Source: Acetobacteraceae bacterium
GTDB taxonomy: Bacteria > Pseudomonadota > Alphaproteobacteria > Acetobacterales > Acetobacteraceae
DNA length: 64,000 nucleotides
Assembly (NCBI GenBank): GCA_004843165.1
Contig: CP039459.1
Coordinates: forward strand, 995,501 to 1,059,500
Direction of reading: 5' to 3'
Below are positions 18,297 to 27,887 of this stretch, in pieces. Under the pieces are notes generated by a model. That model ran no database searches. It was not told the origin of the DNA and saw nothing but the letters and a program-made list of their open reading frames with translations. The position numbers and the translations under genes were made by a program. The first letter of the stretch is position 1. Every line of letters begins with the position of its first letter.

Positions 18297-18412
18297 AAAC
18301 CTGTGGATAACTTTGTGGAAGACTCTGGGACGAATCTTTGGACAAATCTTTAGAAAGAGGAGATTCCTCTAGAAAAGTTAAAATAATTAAAAATCACTGA
18401 GCTTGGGCACAA
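18297..18412 (+). repeat. 116-bp DnaA-box repeat, unit A, copy 2
   Basis: Identical to 4791-4906; perfect DnaA box at 18302-18310 followed at the same spacing by GACTCTGGGA. Confidence 0.85.
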
Positions 18413-18805
18413 GTAAAAAATGGGAAAAAGCGTCAAGGCACAAAAAGTAAAAAAAAATTAGAAAATTTTCTTTTACAGAAATGTGACATATTAGACTCCT
18501 TGAATCTCTGGGCTTATTGAAAAAAAGTAACAGTTTTAAAAAAATTTCAACAAAATAAAAAAACCGCAGAAAACTAGCTTTTTTAAAAGCATACAAAATG
18601 CGCAAAAGAAAAATACGTCTTGCTAAAATTTTCTCATGCAATATGTTTAATTTCTGAAAGTCTTCGGAAAGGCTTTATTAGGGATGGGGATTCCTTCTTA
18701 AAATTTAGACGGCTTACAAAAGTTCTTTTGCATTTTTATATTAAAAAATGTCGAAAATCTTTTCTGCCTCTCTTTATCCTTTTTCTTTGATCCCAAAGAA
18801 AGAAG

Positions 18806-18921
18806 AAACCTGTGGATAACTTTGTGGAAGACTCTGGGACGAATCTTTGGACGAATCTATAACAGAGGGAGTTTTCTCGGAAGAATGGCAATTTATCCAA
18901 ATTTTCTGAGCTTGGGCACAA
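18806..18921 (+). repeat. 116-bp DnaA-box repeat, unit B, copy 2
   Basis: Identical to 5300-5415. Confidence 0.85.
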
Positions 18922-19267
18922 CCGACGTCAAAAAAAACACGTCAACCCTAAAAAATGATAAATACTTAGACAATTTAGAGGTACTTTATCTTGCCATTCC
19001 TAAAAATATGGGGCTAACTTTTTCTAAAGCCTTCCTAAGATGAATAAAATAACCTTAGATTCTTCATAACCCCAAAAATCACACGCGTACTTAAGTACAG
19101 GTTTTTACACCTCCTAAAGAGGAACAATACGATCCCTATCGTTTTCTATTTTAGCGATAATTTTGTACCTTAATGCTTACATGGCGATGTTTTCAGATTT
19201 AAACCGCTGCCTGCCAAATGTGAAACGTGCCTTTTATGGTATGCAGGGCGGCGATCCCTAAGAGAAT

Positions 19268-19474
19268 TTAAAACATGGACAGCGCCTTTTTAACATCCGC
19301 AAGATGGCTTAAATTTCTTAAATCGAAAAAATTATAAACCTCTGATGATTCAGAATATCCAACAATGCTTTCAATGAGAGTCAAAGTAGGACGTAAATAA
19401 TTTCTATCTAACGAAAAAACAATCGAATAAGCCCCGATCGGATTATTTAAGGCGAGATAGCAGCAAATAATCAC
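19268..19474 (-). pseudogene. Possible GT8 glycosyltransferase remnant, copy 2
   Basis: Identical to the fragment at 5762-5968; the assignment rests on the short segment SIVFSLDRNYLRPTL. Confidence 0.3.
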
Positions 19475-19524
19475 CCAATATAGAGTTAAAAAAATAAGCT
19501 CTTAATTTTAAAGCATTTAAAAAA

Positions 19525-20556
19525 CTAATGTCCTTTTACAGCGCCTTGTTTAAGATAGCGTTCAGGCTTTTTCGGCTCCAAAGTAATGCGGGCACTATCG
19601 CCAATCGGTTCGCCTTTCAAGGAAATATCTCTTGGATTTACCCCCATTTGTATCAAATGATTACCAACCGCCTGTGCACGTAAAAGGCCAAAGGCAACCT
19701 CTCTTGCCTGATCTTCTGGATCAAGACTTGCATCTGCGGCCAAAGCATTCCCAAAACCTGTGATAATATAGCGTGACTTTGTCGCTCTAGCCTTTTGCAT
19801 GGCATCTTGAAGATGCCCTATCTCTTTATTGCCAATTTCATCTGTCAAAGGTTTAAAATGAATTAAAATTCCCTCAGGCTCTGAAAAGTTAATATCCGGT
19901 TGAATATCCTTTCCGCCTTTTGGAATATCAAATCCCGGATAATGCTGATCTTTTGGTACTTTTTCGACAACAGGCAAACGGGAAACAGGAATGTCGGCGT
20001 GACTGTTGGGATGATAAATCACCTTTGGTAAGCCATGATGGTCAATCAGATCACTGCCATCCTTCTCCGGCTGAGGTGCAAGATCTTCCGGCAAAGGCTC
20101 TTCGAGTTCTTTTTGGGGAGGAGGCGTCTGTGTTTTAGCATTATCTACCATCACCATATTCCCGGCCAAATCGGAAAGTGGGGGTGGCGGCGCAAGTTTT
20201 GGCCATTTCAAATCCCCTGTGACCGCTGCGTGACGTTGTGCCCAGTTGCGATCCGCTTCCAATTTTTCGGTCATAGCCAATTGTGCCTGACGGGTCGGAA
20301 ATTCTGGATTTTCCTTTGGAACATCTCCCACAAAAGGATAAGCACCGTGCGTTCCGGGAGCAGGCGGCAAAAGACCCGACCCCGTTCCACCTCGCATATT
20401 GTGGATAAAATCCGTTACCACATCCAGGGGGCCTCGATGATAACATCCCGACATCACGAGCGGGAAAGAAATTAAAAAAAGCCGATAAGCATATAAACTT
20501 CTTTTTGGCGTTTGACTGGCCTGCTTTTTCAAAGATATTTTCCCAAAAATTTTCAC
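19525..20556 (-). CDS. OmpA-like lipoprotein, copy 2 (identical)
   Basis: Same 343-residue protein as 6019-7050, with lipobox LVMSGC at Cys38 and a C-terminal OmpA-like region. Confidence 0.75.
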   Translation of the reverse strand: MKIFGKISLKKQASQTPKRSLYAYRLFLISFPLVMSGCYHRGPLDVVTDFIHNMRGGTGSGLLPPAPGTHGAYPFVGDVPKENPEFPTRQAQLAMTEKLEADRNWAQRHAAVTGDLKWPKLAPPPPLSDLAGNMVMVDNAKTQTPPPQKELEEPLPEDLAPQPEKDGSDLIDHHGLPKVIYHPNSHADIPVSRLPVVEKVPKDQHYPGFDIPKGGKDIQPDINFSEPEGILIHFKPLTDEIGNKEIGHLQDAMQKARATKSRYIITGFGNALAADASLDPEDQAREVAFGLLRAQAVGNHLIQMGVNPRDISLKGEPIGDSARITLEPKKPERYLKQGAVKGH

Positions 20557-20752
20557 TGAAAGCGCTCTTTTCCTTGGTATCTTTAAATAATAATAAGAAC
20601 AAGCATTTATCTCTGAAACAGCCAGAGGATTAAAAGGTGCAAATTATCTCTAAATACCTATATAATAAAAGAACTGATTGATTTTTGAGCCTTTTGCCTC
20701 TTCCTGAACAAGACCTAACTTTTTCTTAGGAATTTAAGGATCTGTATATTAA

Positions 20753-21439
20753 ATGACGATGATGATAAAAAACGAAACTTCTCTTTATTCAGACGCTTCT
20801 TTGGAAACATCTGCCTTTTCAACATCTGATTGCCCAGATGGCTGTTCAGGAGAGGACGCTGAAAAAGATAAGAAAAACACACCTGCCAATCCAGAAATCG
20901 CTTCGATTTTATTCGAAAAACGCAAAGTTCTGATTTTTGGCCAAATTGACGATAAAATTGCCCGTGAAGTCACAGCACGTCTTCTCGCTCTAAGTCAAAA
21001 ACCCGGTGAACCGATTGATATCTATGTCAATTCGCCTGGTGGTCATGTGGAAAGCGGTGATACCATTCACGACATGATCCGTTTTGTCGGTGCAATCTGC
21101 CCCATCAATATGATTGGCACAGGCTGGGTCGCCTCCGCTGGTGCCCTTATTTATGCGGCTGGGGAACCGGAACGCCGTGTTTGCCTACCGAATACACGTT
21201 TTCTGCTCCATCAGCCAATGGGCGGTGTTCAAGGGCAAGCAACAGATATTGATATTGAAGCACGTGAAATTATTAAAATGCGTGAACGTCTCAACCGTAT
21301 CTTTGCCAAAGCAACCGGGCAAGATTATGAAAAAATTGCCAAAGACACAAACCGCAATTATTGGATGTCTGGAAAAGAAGCCATTGCTTATGGCTTGGTA
21401 AAAAAGATTATTTGTTCCCCTAAAGAAATTGAAGCGTAA
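20753..21439 (+). CDS. ClpP-like subunit with Asn in place of catalytic Asp, copy 2
   Basis: Identical to 7247-7933. Because this part of both copies agrees, the Asn202 codon is supported by two consensus sequences and is unlikely to be a base-calling error. Confidence 0.85.
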   Translation: MTMMIKNETSLYSDASLETSAFSTSDCPDGCSGEDAEKDKKNTPANPEIASILFEKRKVLIFGQIDDKIAREVTARLLALSQKPGEPIDIYVNSPGGHVESGDTIHDMIRFVGAICPINMIGTGWVASAGALIYAAGEPERRVCLPNTRFLLHQPMGGVQGQATDIDIEAREIIKMRERLNRIFAKATGQDYEKIAKDTNRNYWMSGKEAIAYGLVKKIICSPKEIEA

Positions 21440-21468
21440 GCTTCGAAAAAAAATTAGGAAATAGGACC

Positions 21469-21494
21469 AAAGAGGGGGTTAAATACCCCCTTTA
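21469..21494 (+). terminator. Hairpin after clpP-like gene, copy 2
   Basis: Identical to 7963-7988. Confidence 0.55.
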
Positions 21495-21582
21495 AAATGT
21501 TTAACAATCAAAGACAGCACGATAAATTAAACGATTTCCCTCTCTTAAATAATAAAATAACTGCCTCAACGGGAGCATTGTG

Positions 21583-22668
21583 ATGTCAGATTTAAAAATG
21601 GAAAAAGGCATTTTTTCTAAAGAAGAGTACGGCACATTTAACCATTCAAACGAAGAGATTAGCCGAAAACGTTTGGAAGCACTCTGCAAAAATTATCCCC
21701 CGCCTTCAACAAACAGTAAGCTAAGTGTTGAAGAGGCAGATTATCGTGCCCGTCATTGGCAAAGCCCTAAAACTGGCAAAATTGAAATTGGCAGTGACAC
21801 CCATAAAAAAGCCATTGCGGACATGTTTCGTGAAACTTTTAACCCGTATAAACCCTCCATTATTGCTTGGCCTGAGCTGGATGCAGAATCCCTTGCTAAA
21901 GTCACCTCTTTACCCATCTGGGATATTGCCGTTCATACAGAAGGGCGCGCCCGTCTGCGTATGGCTGCCTATGCAGAGCTTTTGGAAGATCCTGATTTAC
22001 AAGATGCCATTGCCCGAAATGCGTGGGAAGAAGATCGTCACAAAACGGTTCTGGCAGATATGGTCACATATTACGGGATCAAACTGGGTATTGAGCCGCC
22101 TTATGAAATGCCCAAAGATGCCGAATGGACTTATTTGGTAACAGGTTTTTCTGAATGTTGGGACAGTTTCTTTGCCTTTGGACTTTTTGAAACAGCAAAA
22201 GATTCTGGTCTTTTTCCGTTTGCTTTAACAGAGGTTTTTGAACCTGTGATGCAAGAGGAAACCCGTCACATTCTTCTTTTTGCCAACTGGATTGCCTATC
22301 ATCGCAAACATCTTTCTTTATCTGCTCGTTTAAAGTTTGAAATCAAAGTTCTTGGTGTCCTATTCTATCTTTTTTATGAACGTCTCAGTCTCGTAAGAAC
22401 TTTGGATGAAGATGGCGAAGAACATACAGAGGATTTTAACTTTACCGTTCGTGGTGCAGAATCTGTTACCGATAAAAAATTCGATTTTATTAAATTTATG
22501 CGGCTCTGCCTCTCTGAAAATGAACGTCGTTTTGCAGGCTATGATAAACGTCTTTTGCGTCCTAAGCTCGCCCCTTGGGCAGCAAAACGTGCTATCGAAG
22601 CCGTCAGCACATGGAAACAACTTAAATGGGAAGTGACAAGCCTCTTTCCTAAGGCGAAAAACGCTTAA
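21583..22668 (+). CDS. Ferritin-like diiron protein, copy 2 (identical)
   Basis: Same as 8077-9162, with two ExxRH signatures and the same start choice. Confidence 0.75.
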   Translation: MSDLKMEKGIFSKEEYGTFNHSNEEISRKRLEALCKNYPPPSTNSKLSVEEADYRARHWQSPKTGKIEIGSDTHKKAIADMFRETFNPYKPSIIAWPELDAESLAKVTSLPIWDIAVHTEGRARLRMAAYAELLEDPDLQDAIARNAWEEDRHKTVLADMVTYYGIKLGIEPPYEMPKDAEWTYLVTGFSECWDSFFAFGLFETAKDSGLFPFALTEVFEPVMQEETRHILLFANWIAYHRKHLSLSARLKFEIKVLGVLFYLFYERLSLVRTLDEDGEEHTEDFNFTVRGAESVTDKKFDFIKFMRLCLSENERRFAGYDKRLLRPKLAPWAAKRAIEAVSTWKQLKWEVTSLFPKAKNA

Positions 22669-22678
22669 CTGCTTTTCA

Positions 22679-22710
22679 ATGCTCTACTTTATAAAGTAGA
22701 GCATTTTACA
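22679..22710 (+). terminator. Terminator after ferritin-like gene, copy 2
   Basis: Identical to 9173-9204. Confidence 0.75.
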
Positions 22711-22947
22711 CTTTAAACTTTATAAAAAATCAGGAAGAAGCCTCCCAAAGATGAGGTCGCTAGAGAAGTAGATTATCTTTAAAGACGCTGGAAAATGTTA
22801 GGAAATTTCTTAAGCAAGCTTCTTATCAAACTATTCGAGGACTATTCCTGGATACAGAATTAAAAAATAGCGATCAAATATCATCGGCACCTTTCGAGTG
22901 CGTGAATATGCCGTCTCTGCTAAGATGTAGAAAATTATAAAACCTCA

Positions 22948-23376
22948 TTAAAATATTTCGCCATTCAGCGCATCAATAATCCCGCAACCTGAGATTTTAC
23001 CATTTGGGCATTGTTTTATAAGCGCTTTTAGATTTTTTTCTAAAGCTTGCAGCTCTTTGAGCTTATTTTCAACTTCTTTAAGCTGTTCTTGAGCAATTTG
23101 ACGCACTTTTGTACGGCAAACCGCTGTTTCTGATTCCAAACCAAGTAAAGCCTTGATCGTTTCGATATGAAAGCCAAGTTTTCTTGCCCTACGAATAAAA
23201 CTCAAACGTTGAAAATGTGCTTTCCCATAAAGACGGTAATTCCCTTCAGAACGTGGCGGCTTAGGCAATAAAGCAATCTTTTCATAATAACGGATCGTTT
23301 CAACTTTTGTATCGGTCAATTTTGCCAAACAACCAATAGAAATACTTTTTTCTTCTGAAAAATTTTCTTTTTTCAT
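22948..23376 (-). CDS. MerR-family heavy-metal regulator, copy 2 (identical)
   Basis: Same 142-residue protein as 9442-9870, with Cys87, Cys123 and Cys131 as probable metal ligands. Confidence 0.88.
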   Translation of the reverse strand: MKKENFSEEKSISIGCLAKLTDTKVETIRYYEKIALLPKPPRSEGNYRLYGKAHFQRLSFIRRARKLGFHIETIKALLGLESETAVCRTKVRQIAQEQLKEVENKLKELQALEKNLKALIKQCPNGKISGCGIIDALNGEIF

Positions 23377-23390
23377 CTAATGATTCCTTA

Positions 23391-23421
23391 TTGACCCTGT
23401 AGTCACTACAAGGATTATATT
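23391..23421 (+). promoter_or_regulatory. MerR-type promoter-operator, copy 2
   Basis: Identical to 9885-9915: TTGACC, 19-bp spacer with CCCTGTAG-TCA-CTACAAGG, TATATT. Confidence 0.8.
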
Positions 23422-23493
23422 CTTCTCAACACTTAAAAATAAAGCTTTTTCTCTTTAATGATTTTTAAGTGAATTTTTGAATAGGAAATGATC

Positions 23494-23622
23494 ATGACAG
23501 AAGTAAAACAAAAATCATGCAATTGTGGTTGCAGCGCGAACTGCTCTGGTGGTGCGGAATGTAAATGTGGCCCCAACTGTAATTGCGGTCCAGATTGCAG
23601 CTGTGGCTGCCGTAAAAAATAA
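23494..23622 (+). CDS. Metallothionein, copy 2 (identical)
   Basis: Same 42-residue, 11-cysteine protein as 9988-10116, between the MerR-type promoter and a terminator. Confidence 0.88.
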   Translation: MTEVKQKSCNCGCSANCSGGAECKCGPNCNCGPDCSCGCRKK

Positions 23623-23653
23623 AAGCAAAAGCTTTTTAGTATGCTTTTTGAAG

Positions 23654-23690
23654 AAACCTCTGCTTTTCAGTGGAAAAACAGAGGTTTTTT
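23654..23690 (+). terminator. Terminator after metallothionein, copy 2
   Basis: Identical to 10148-10184. Confidence 0.85.
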
Positions 23691-23767
23691 ATGACTTCTC
23701 TACTTACAGAAAATAAAAAAAAAGCTACTATAAACCTCTTTTCTTTCTTTCTGATTTCATTTGATTT

Positions 23768-25138
23768 ATGGCTCGATCCTCGTCTTCTAAACGCTCTCGC
23801 CCAGCCCCTGCGCGCTTTGTGAGCGGTAATATTGCCAAACATGTCTTTGTCATGGCTGGCACGGGAAGCATCGGGCTTATCGCCATTTTTATGGTGGATT
23901 TGCTGAATTTCTTTTATATTTCAGCCCTTAAAAACCCTTCTTATACGGCCGCCGTTGCTTTTGCAGGATCATTAGGATTTATCCTCTCCGCTATTTCAAT
24001 CGGAAGCTCCATCGGGATCTCTGCTACCGTATCACGCCTTATCGGCGCAAAAAAACGTGGCAAAGCCAGACGCTACGCTGCCACTTTTCTAGCCGTTATG
24101 TTGTGTATCGCAACCCTTCTCGCCGCTTTAAACTTTATCTTTTCCCGCCAGCTCGTCTCTCTCATTGGCGGAAAGGGCGAAGCCTTGGAGGGGGCCGTTC
24201 TTTTTCTACGTATTCTTGCGCCAGCCTTCCCTCTTCTTTGCCTTGTAATGGCTATTTCTGGCCTCTTACGTTCTCTTGGTGAGGCCAATGCCGCCATGCG
24301 TGTGACGTTAAGTGGCGCAGTATGTGCGGCCGTTTTAGATCCTATTTTTATTTTTGGATTAGATCTTGGTTTAACAGGCGCAGCACTTGGCACAATCTTT
24401 TCCCGCATTCTCATTTGCGCAAATGGATGGTATCAGCTGAGCAAGCACGATATTTTAGCATTTCCCCGTTTAAAAGAAATTAAACCCGCCTTAAAAGCCA
24501 TCGCACCAATTGCACTCCCTGCCATTGCGACCAATCTTGCGACCCCCGTCGGTAACTTATTTGTCACCCGTACCATGTCCCATTTCGGGAATGATGCCAT
24601 TTCTGCATTATCGGTAATTGAGCGCTCTGTTCCTATTTGTTTTGCCTTTATTTTTGCCCTCACAGGCTCTATTGGCCCTATTATTGCACAAAATTTTGGC
24701 GCCCGTATTTTTGAACGGGTTAAAGAGACCTACCGCTGGGCGCTTCGTTTCACATTAGGCTGCGTTGCACTAATTTGGCTGATTTTTTTCCTTAACCAAA
24801 ATCTCTTGATTAAACTTTTTCATATTCAAGGAATTGGTATACCGATCATACATTTTTTCTGCGATTATCTCGTTGAAGGCTATGCCTTTCTTGGTCTGCT
24901 TTTTGTTTCAAATACCGCTTTTAATAATTTGGGATTTGCCTTTTACTCTACCTTTTTTAATTGGGGACGCGCCACTTTAGGAACGATCCCCTTTGTATTA
25001 ATTGGATTTTACTGGGGACCTGAAGGAATTTTAACCGGTATGACAGCCGGCATGGCGCTTTTTGGCACACTCGCTTATTTCAAAGCCAAAAACGTCATTC
25101 ACAATCTGCATCTTCGCTTTCCTGAAGCGCTTGCTTAA
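23768..25138 (+). CDS. MATE exporter, copy 2 (identical)
   Basis: Same 456-residue transporter as 10262-11632; its last 44 bases overlap the convergent S9 peptidase gene. Confidence 0.85.
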   Translation: MARSSSSKRSRPAPARFVSGNIAKHVFVMAGTGSIGLIAIFMVDLLNFFYISALKNPSYTAAVAFAGSLGFILSAISIGSSIGISATVSRLIGAKKRGKARRYAATFLAVMLCIATLLAALNFIFSRQLVSLIGGKGEALEGAVLFLRILAPAFPLLCLVMAISGLLRSLGEANAAMRVTLSGAVCAAVLDPIFIFGLDLGLTGAALGTIFSRILICANGWYQLSKHDILAFPRLKEIKPALKAIAPIALPAIATNLATPVGNLFVTRTMSHFGNDAISALSVIERSVPICFAFIFALTGSIGPIIAQNFGARIFERVKETYRWALRFTLGCVALIWLIFFLNQNLLIKLFHIQGIGIPIIHFFCDYLVEGYAFLGLLFVSNTAFNNLGFAFYSTFFNWGRATLGTIPFVLIGFYWGPEGILTGMTAGMALFGTLAYFKAKNVIHNLHLRFPEALA

Positions 25139-27080
25139 AGACTTTTTGATAAAAATGCCTTTCCCGATCAAGCGCATCCATAATGATTTCAGGATCTCTA
25201 AAACCGTGACCTGCCTCTGGATAAAGATGAAATTGCGCCTTAGGAAGTTGTGCAGCCAAACGCTGTGCTTGCGTTACGGGCACAACCCGATCCTGGCCGC
25301 CATGTAAAAATAAAACAGGCGCCTGCAAGCGCTCTGGCCATGAAAGAGGGGATCTCTTTTTGTAAATTGCCTTCTTTTCTGGATATTTTCCAACAAGTTT
25401 CTCAACATAATGCGCTTCAAAACGTGGACCACCACCAACCAATGCGGAAAGATCTGTAACACCATAAAGGCTACAAGCTGCTTTAAAAGGGGAATTTTCA
25501 AGACTTAAAGCCGCCAAAGCCGTTAAACCACCGGCACTGCTTCCTCGAATGACACATCTTTGTGAATCTGCAAGATTTTGGTCGAGAAGAGATTGAGTGG
25601 CCAAGCAGCAATCTTTAACGTCTAAAACACCCCACTCGCCATTCAAAGCTTCACGATAAGCCCGTCCATATCCGGCAGAACCACGATAATCCACCTCTAA
25701 AACAGCAAAACCACGACTTGTCCAATATTGAATTCTTAAATCCAAAGCACCTTGCGCAGAACCTGTTGGCCCGCCATGAACTTTTACAATCAAAGGGGGT
25801 TTATTTTCCCGTAGAAGCGTTTTACTTGCCGCAGGATAATAGAGCACTCTTAAAGGCGAAAAAGCGTCTAAAAGAGGTATTTCGATCATTTGTGGTGTTG
25901 AAAGTTCTTTTCTCGAAAAATTTTTTGGAAAATTCCAAGCACTTCGGATCGTTTTTTTCTTTTCAATTTTTCCCTTTTCAGAAAAGGAAAATGTTAAAAT
26001 TGAGGCTGGTAGATCTGCGGCTGCATTTAAACAGCAAAAATCCCCATTTTTAAGCGGTTCAGGAATAAAACTAGGAAAAATAGATGTGATTTCCTGCCAG
26101 CCATGTCTTTTTTCAAAATGCCATATTTTTCCAACGCCTTGCGAAAGGGAACGCCCTAAAAATTCATCTTCTGCTAAAATATGAAGGGAATTTTGAGACA
26201 ACTGCCATGCAGGCATCCCGATTTCCGCCGGGCAAGAGGGGAAGTCTTTTCGTTTTATTTTTAAATCTTCTTTTGTTTTTGAAAACTCAAAAGAAACAGG
26301 ATTCCAAGCTCCCTGCTTATCTGAAAGCGCATATAATTTTAAATGATTTTCATCCCAGTGGGGTTCCATTAAGCTTTCCTGAAACCTATCTCCTGCGACA
26401 GAAATGATTTTCGTCTTAGAATTTCCCAAAGACAATATTTTCAATTCTGTTGCCGTCCAAGGCATTTGATCTGTTTGCCATTCAATGAAAGCTAAATATT
26501 GACCGTCTTTTGAAGGGCGAGGAGCGGCAAAAAAACCTTCGCCTGAAATGAGAATTTTTTCTTTTATTTCTCCCGCTTTTGCCAGCGGAAAATAAACAAT
26601 TTCATTTTTTTCAACGCCGTTTGAAAAACGGCTTTCTTTAAGAGAAAAAACTCCTTTTTTTGCAAAATCAATTGCAAAATCAGCATAAAAAACGGTTTTA
26701 TTTTCGGAGACTTTTTTCCTCAGCTGAATTTCTTCATTTTTTTCATTCTTTTCAGGGAAGAAGGAAGACTGCCAGACACCACCTCTTTTTACATCTGCAT
26801 AAATAAAAATAAAACATTCTTTCTCTACATGCCAAAATCCTGCCCAGGAGCCACCGCCATATTCATTTACCTTAGACCCAATGTCGGCATTTTCCGGAGA
26901 TAAAATACATACTGTTAACGATTTTGCCTCTTTGGAGAGGTCGCACCCAAATAATTTTCGTTTTCCCTGAGATTCAGAAGAATGTTCAAGCCAAATGACC
27001 CAATTTTCAATCGTTTTTAATTCTGAAAATTGTCGTGTTTTGCCCTTTATTAAATCAGATGTAACCCAAGAATGAGACAT
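25095..27080 (-). CDS. S9 family peptidase (prolyl oligopeptidase / acylaminoacyl-peptidase type)
   Basis: This is the intact version (661 residues) of the gene broken at 11589-13573. The N-terminal ~400 residues look like the beta-propeller that screens substrates by size; the C-terminal alpha/beta-hydrolase starts near residue 405. The catalytic triad is Ser515 in RGSSAGG, Asp597 in HGGQDRVVP and His625 in EAGHGF, with the oxyanion segment KVHGGPTG. No signal peptide is present, so it should act on short peptides in the cytosol. The 3' end overlaps the convergent MATE gene by 44 bp. ATG at 27080 is the first start of the long frame. Confidence 0.9.
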   Translation of the reverse strand: MSHSWVTSDLIKGKTRQFSELKTIENWVIWLEHSSESQGKRKLFGCDLSKEAKSLTVCILSPENADIGSKVNEYGGGSWAGFWHVEKECFIFIYADVKRGGVWQSSFFPEKNEKNEEIQLRKKVSENKTVFYADFAIDFAKKGVFSLKESRFSNGVEKNEIVYFPLAKAGEIKEKILISGEGFFAAPRPSKDGQYLAFIEWQTDQMPWTATELKILSLGNSKTKIISVAGDRFQESLMEPHWDENHLKLYALSDKQGAWNPVSFEFSKTKEDLKIKRKDFPSCPAEIGMPAWQLSQNSLHILAEDEFLGRSLSQGVGKIWHFEKRHGWQEITSIFPSFIPEPLKNGDFCCLNAAADLPASILTFSFSEKGKIEKKKTIRSAWNFPKNFSRKELSTPQMIEIPLLDAFSPLRVLYYPAASKTLLRENKPPLIVKVHGGPTGSAQGALDLRIQYWTSRGFAVLEVDYRGSAGYGRAYREALNGEWGVLDVKDCCLATQSLLDQNLADSQRCVIRGSSAGGLTALAALSLENSPFKAACSLYGVTDLSALVGGGPRFEAHYVEKLVGKYPEKKAIYKKRSPLSWPERLQAPVLFLHGGQDRVVPVTQAQRLAAQLPKAQFHLYPEAGHGFRDPEIIMDALDRERHFYQKVFKQALQESEDADCE

Positions 27081-27182
27081 AAAAATCCTGCTTTTCCGTG
27101 TTTTTCTTTATTTTTTAAAAATAACAGTTTTTTCATTTTGTGACTTCCTCTAAAGATATTTAGAGAATGTTAACAGCATAAA

Positions 27183-27887
27183 ATGACACTAAAATTAGTT
27201 TTACGGAGAAATATTCTGCATTTACATCTGCCTAATTTAAGTGCTCTTCTCCAGCCTTATTTTGAAAATTATGGTTATTTGGTTGTTGGGATTATCATTT
27301 TTTTAGAAAGCATTGGCTTGCCTCTTCCAGCAGAAACGCTTGTCATTGCCATCTCTCTTTATGCGGCGATAACCCATAGTCTTAACATTTTTATTATTGC
27401 TCTTTTAACGATTTTAGCCACTATTTTTGGAAATATTATCGGCTATTTTATCGGCAAAAAAATAGGGCATGTTGTTCTTAAAAATTTTGGTAAATATATC
27501 GGCTTGAATGAAGATCGCCTCCTTATTGGTCGCTATCTTTGCCATCATTGGGGGGGCATTACGATCGTTTTTAGCCGTTATTTTGCCCTTTTACGTCTTG
27601 TTGCCTCTTTAATCGCCGGGGCATTACATATGAATTTGCGGCGTTTTCTCATTGCCGATATTATCGGCGGTGTTCTCTGGGGGCTTACTTACACACTCGG
27701 AACTTATTATTTTGGTGAACATCTTTTAAAACTGCCCGTTTTTGAAATCATTTTGATTGTCACCATCATCATTATCGGTTTTGGCATCAGCTTCTTTTTT
27801 CTCAAAAGAGAAGAGAAAACCTTACTTCGAAAAGCCCGCATTTTCTTTAGATACCAAATTTTAAAAGATAGTTTCTCTAAAAATTAA
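27183..27887 (+). CDS. DedA-family membrane protein
   Basis: The 234-residue polytopic protein has the DedA/SNARE-associated landmarks: ENYGYLVVGIIIFLESIGLPLPAE, then GNIIGYFIGKKIG, then the re-entrant region FSRYFALLRLVASLIAGALHM and the final GVLWGLTYTLGTYYFGEHL. DedA proteins are lipid (undecaprenyl phosphate or phosphatidylethanolamine) flippases or needed for membrane homeostasis. It ends head to head with hemJ, overlapping it by 4 bp. ATG 27183 has no clear ribosome-binding site; a start a few codons downstream is possible. A truncated copy lies at 13677-13906. Confidence 0.85.
   Translation: MTLKLVLRRNILHLHLPNLSALLQPYFENYGYLVVGIIIFLESIGLPLPAETLVIAISLYAAITHSLNIFIIALLTILATIFGNIIGYFIGKKIGHVVLKNFGKYIGLNEDRLLIGRYLCHHWGGITIVFSRYFALLRLVASLIAGALHMNLRRFLIADIIGGVLWGLTYTLGTYYFGEHLLKLPVFEIILIVTIIIIGFGISFFFLKREEKTLLRKARIFFRYQILKDSFSKN

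Larger units (their letters stand above)
18108..19524. other. Gene-poor AT-rich stretch, copy 2
   Basis: Identical to 4602-6018. It includes the 26-codon open frame (here 19181-19261) and the GT8-like remnant on the minus strand at 19268-19474. Confidence 0.6.
13907..27411 (+). repeat. Large direct repeat, copy 2 (13.5 kb)
   Basis: This is the second copy of 391-13906. Its first 2.15 kb carry about 14 indels relative to copy 1, all in or beside homopolymers. Examples are A5/A4 near 13975, G4/G3 near 14084, C5/C4 near 14308, GG/G near 15008, and C5/C2 with C4/C3 near 15355. They break ribD and ribE, so the errors are in copy 2 here. From about 16.05 kb onward the copies stay in register, and I saw no base substitution. 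Confidence 0.97.

Noticed and set aside
391-27411. Biological tandem amplification under selection (rib operon, metal resistance)
   Set aside because: The blunt junction and the concentration of homopolymer indels on both sides fit an assembly overlap better; kept open only pending read evidence.
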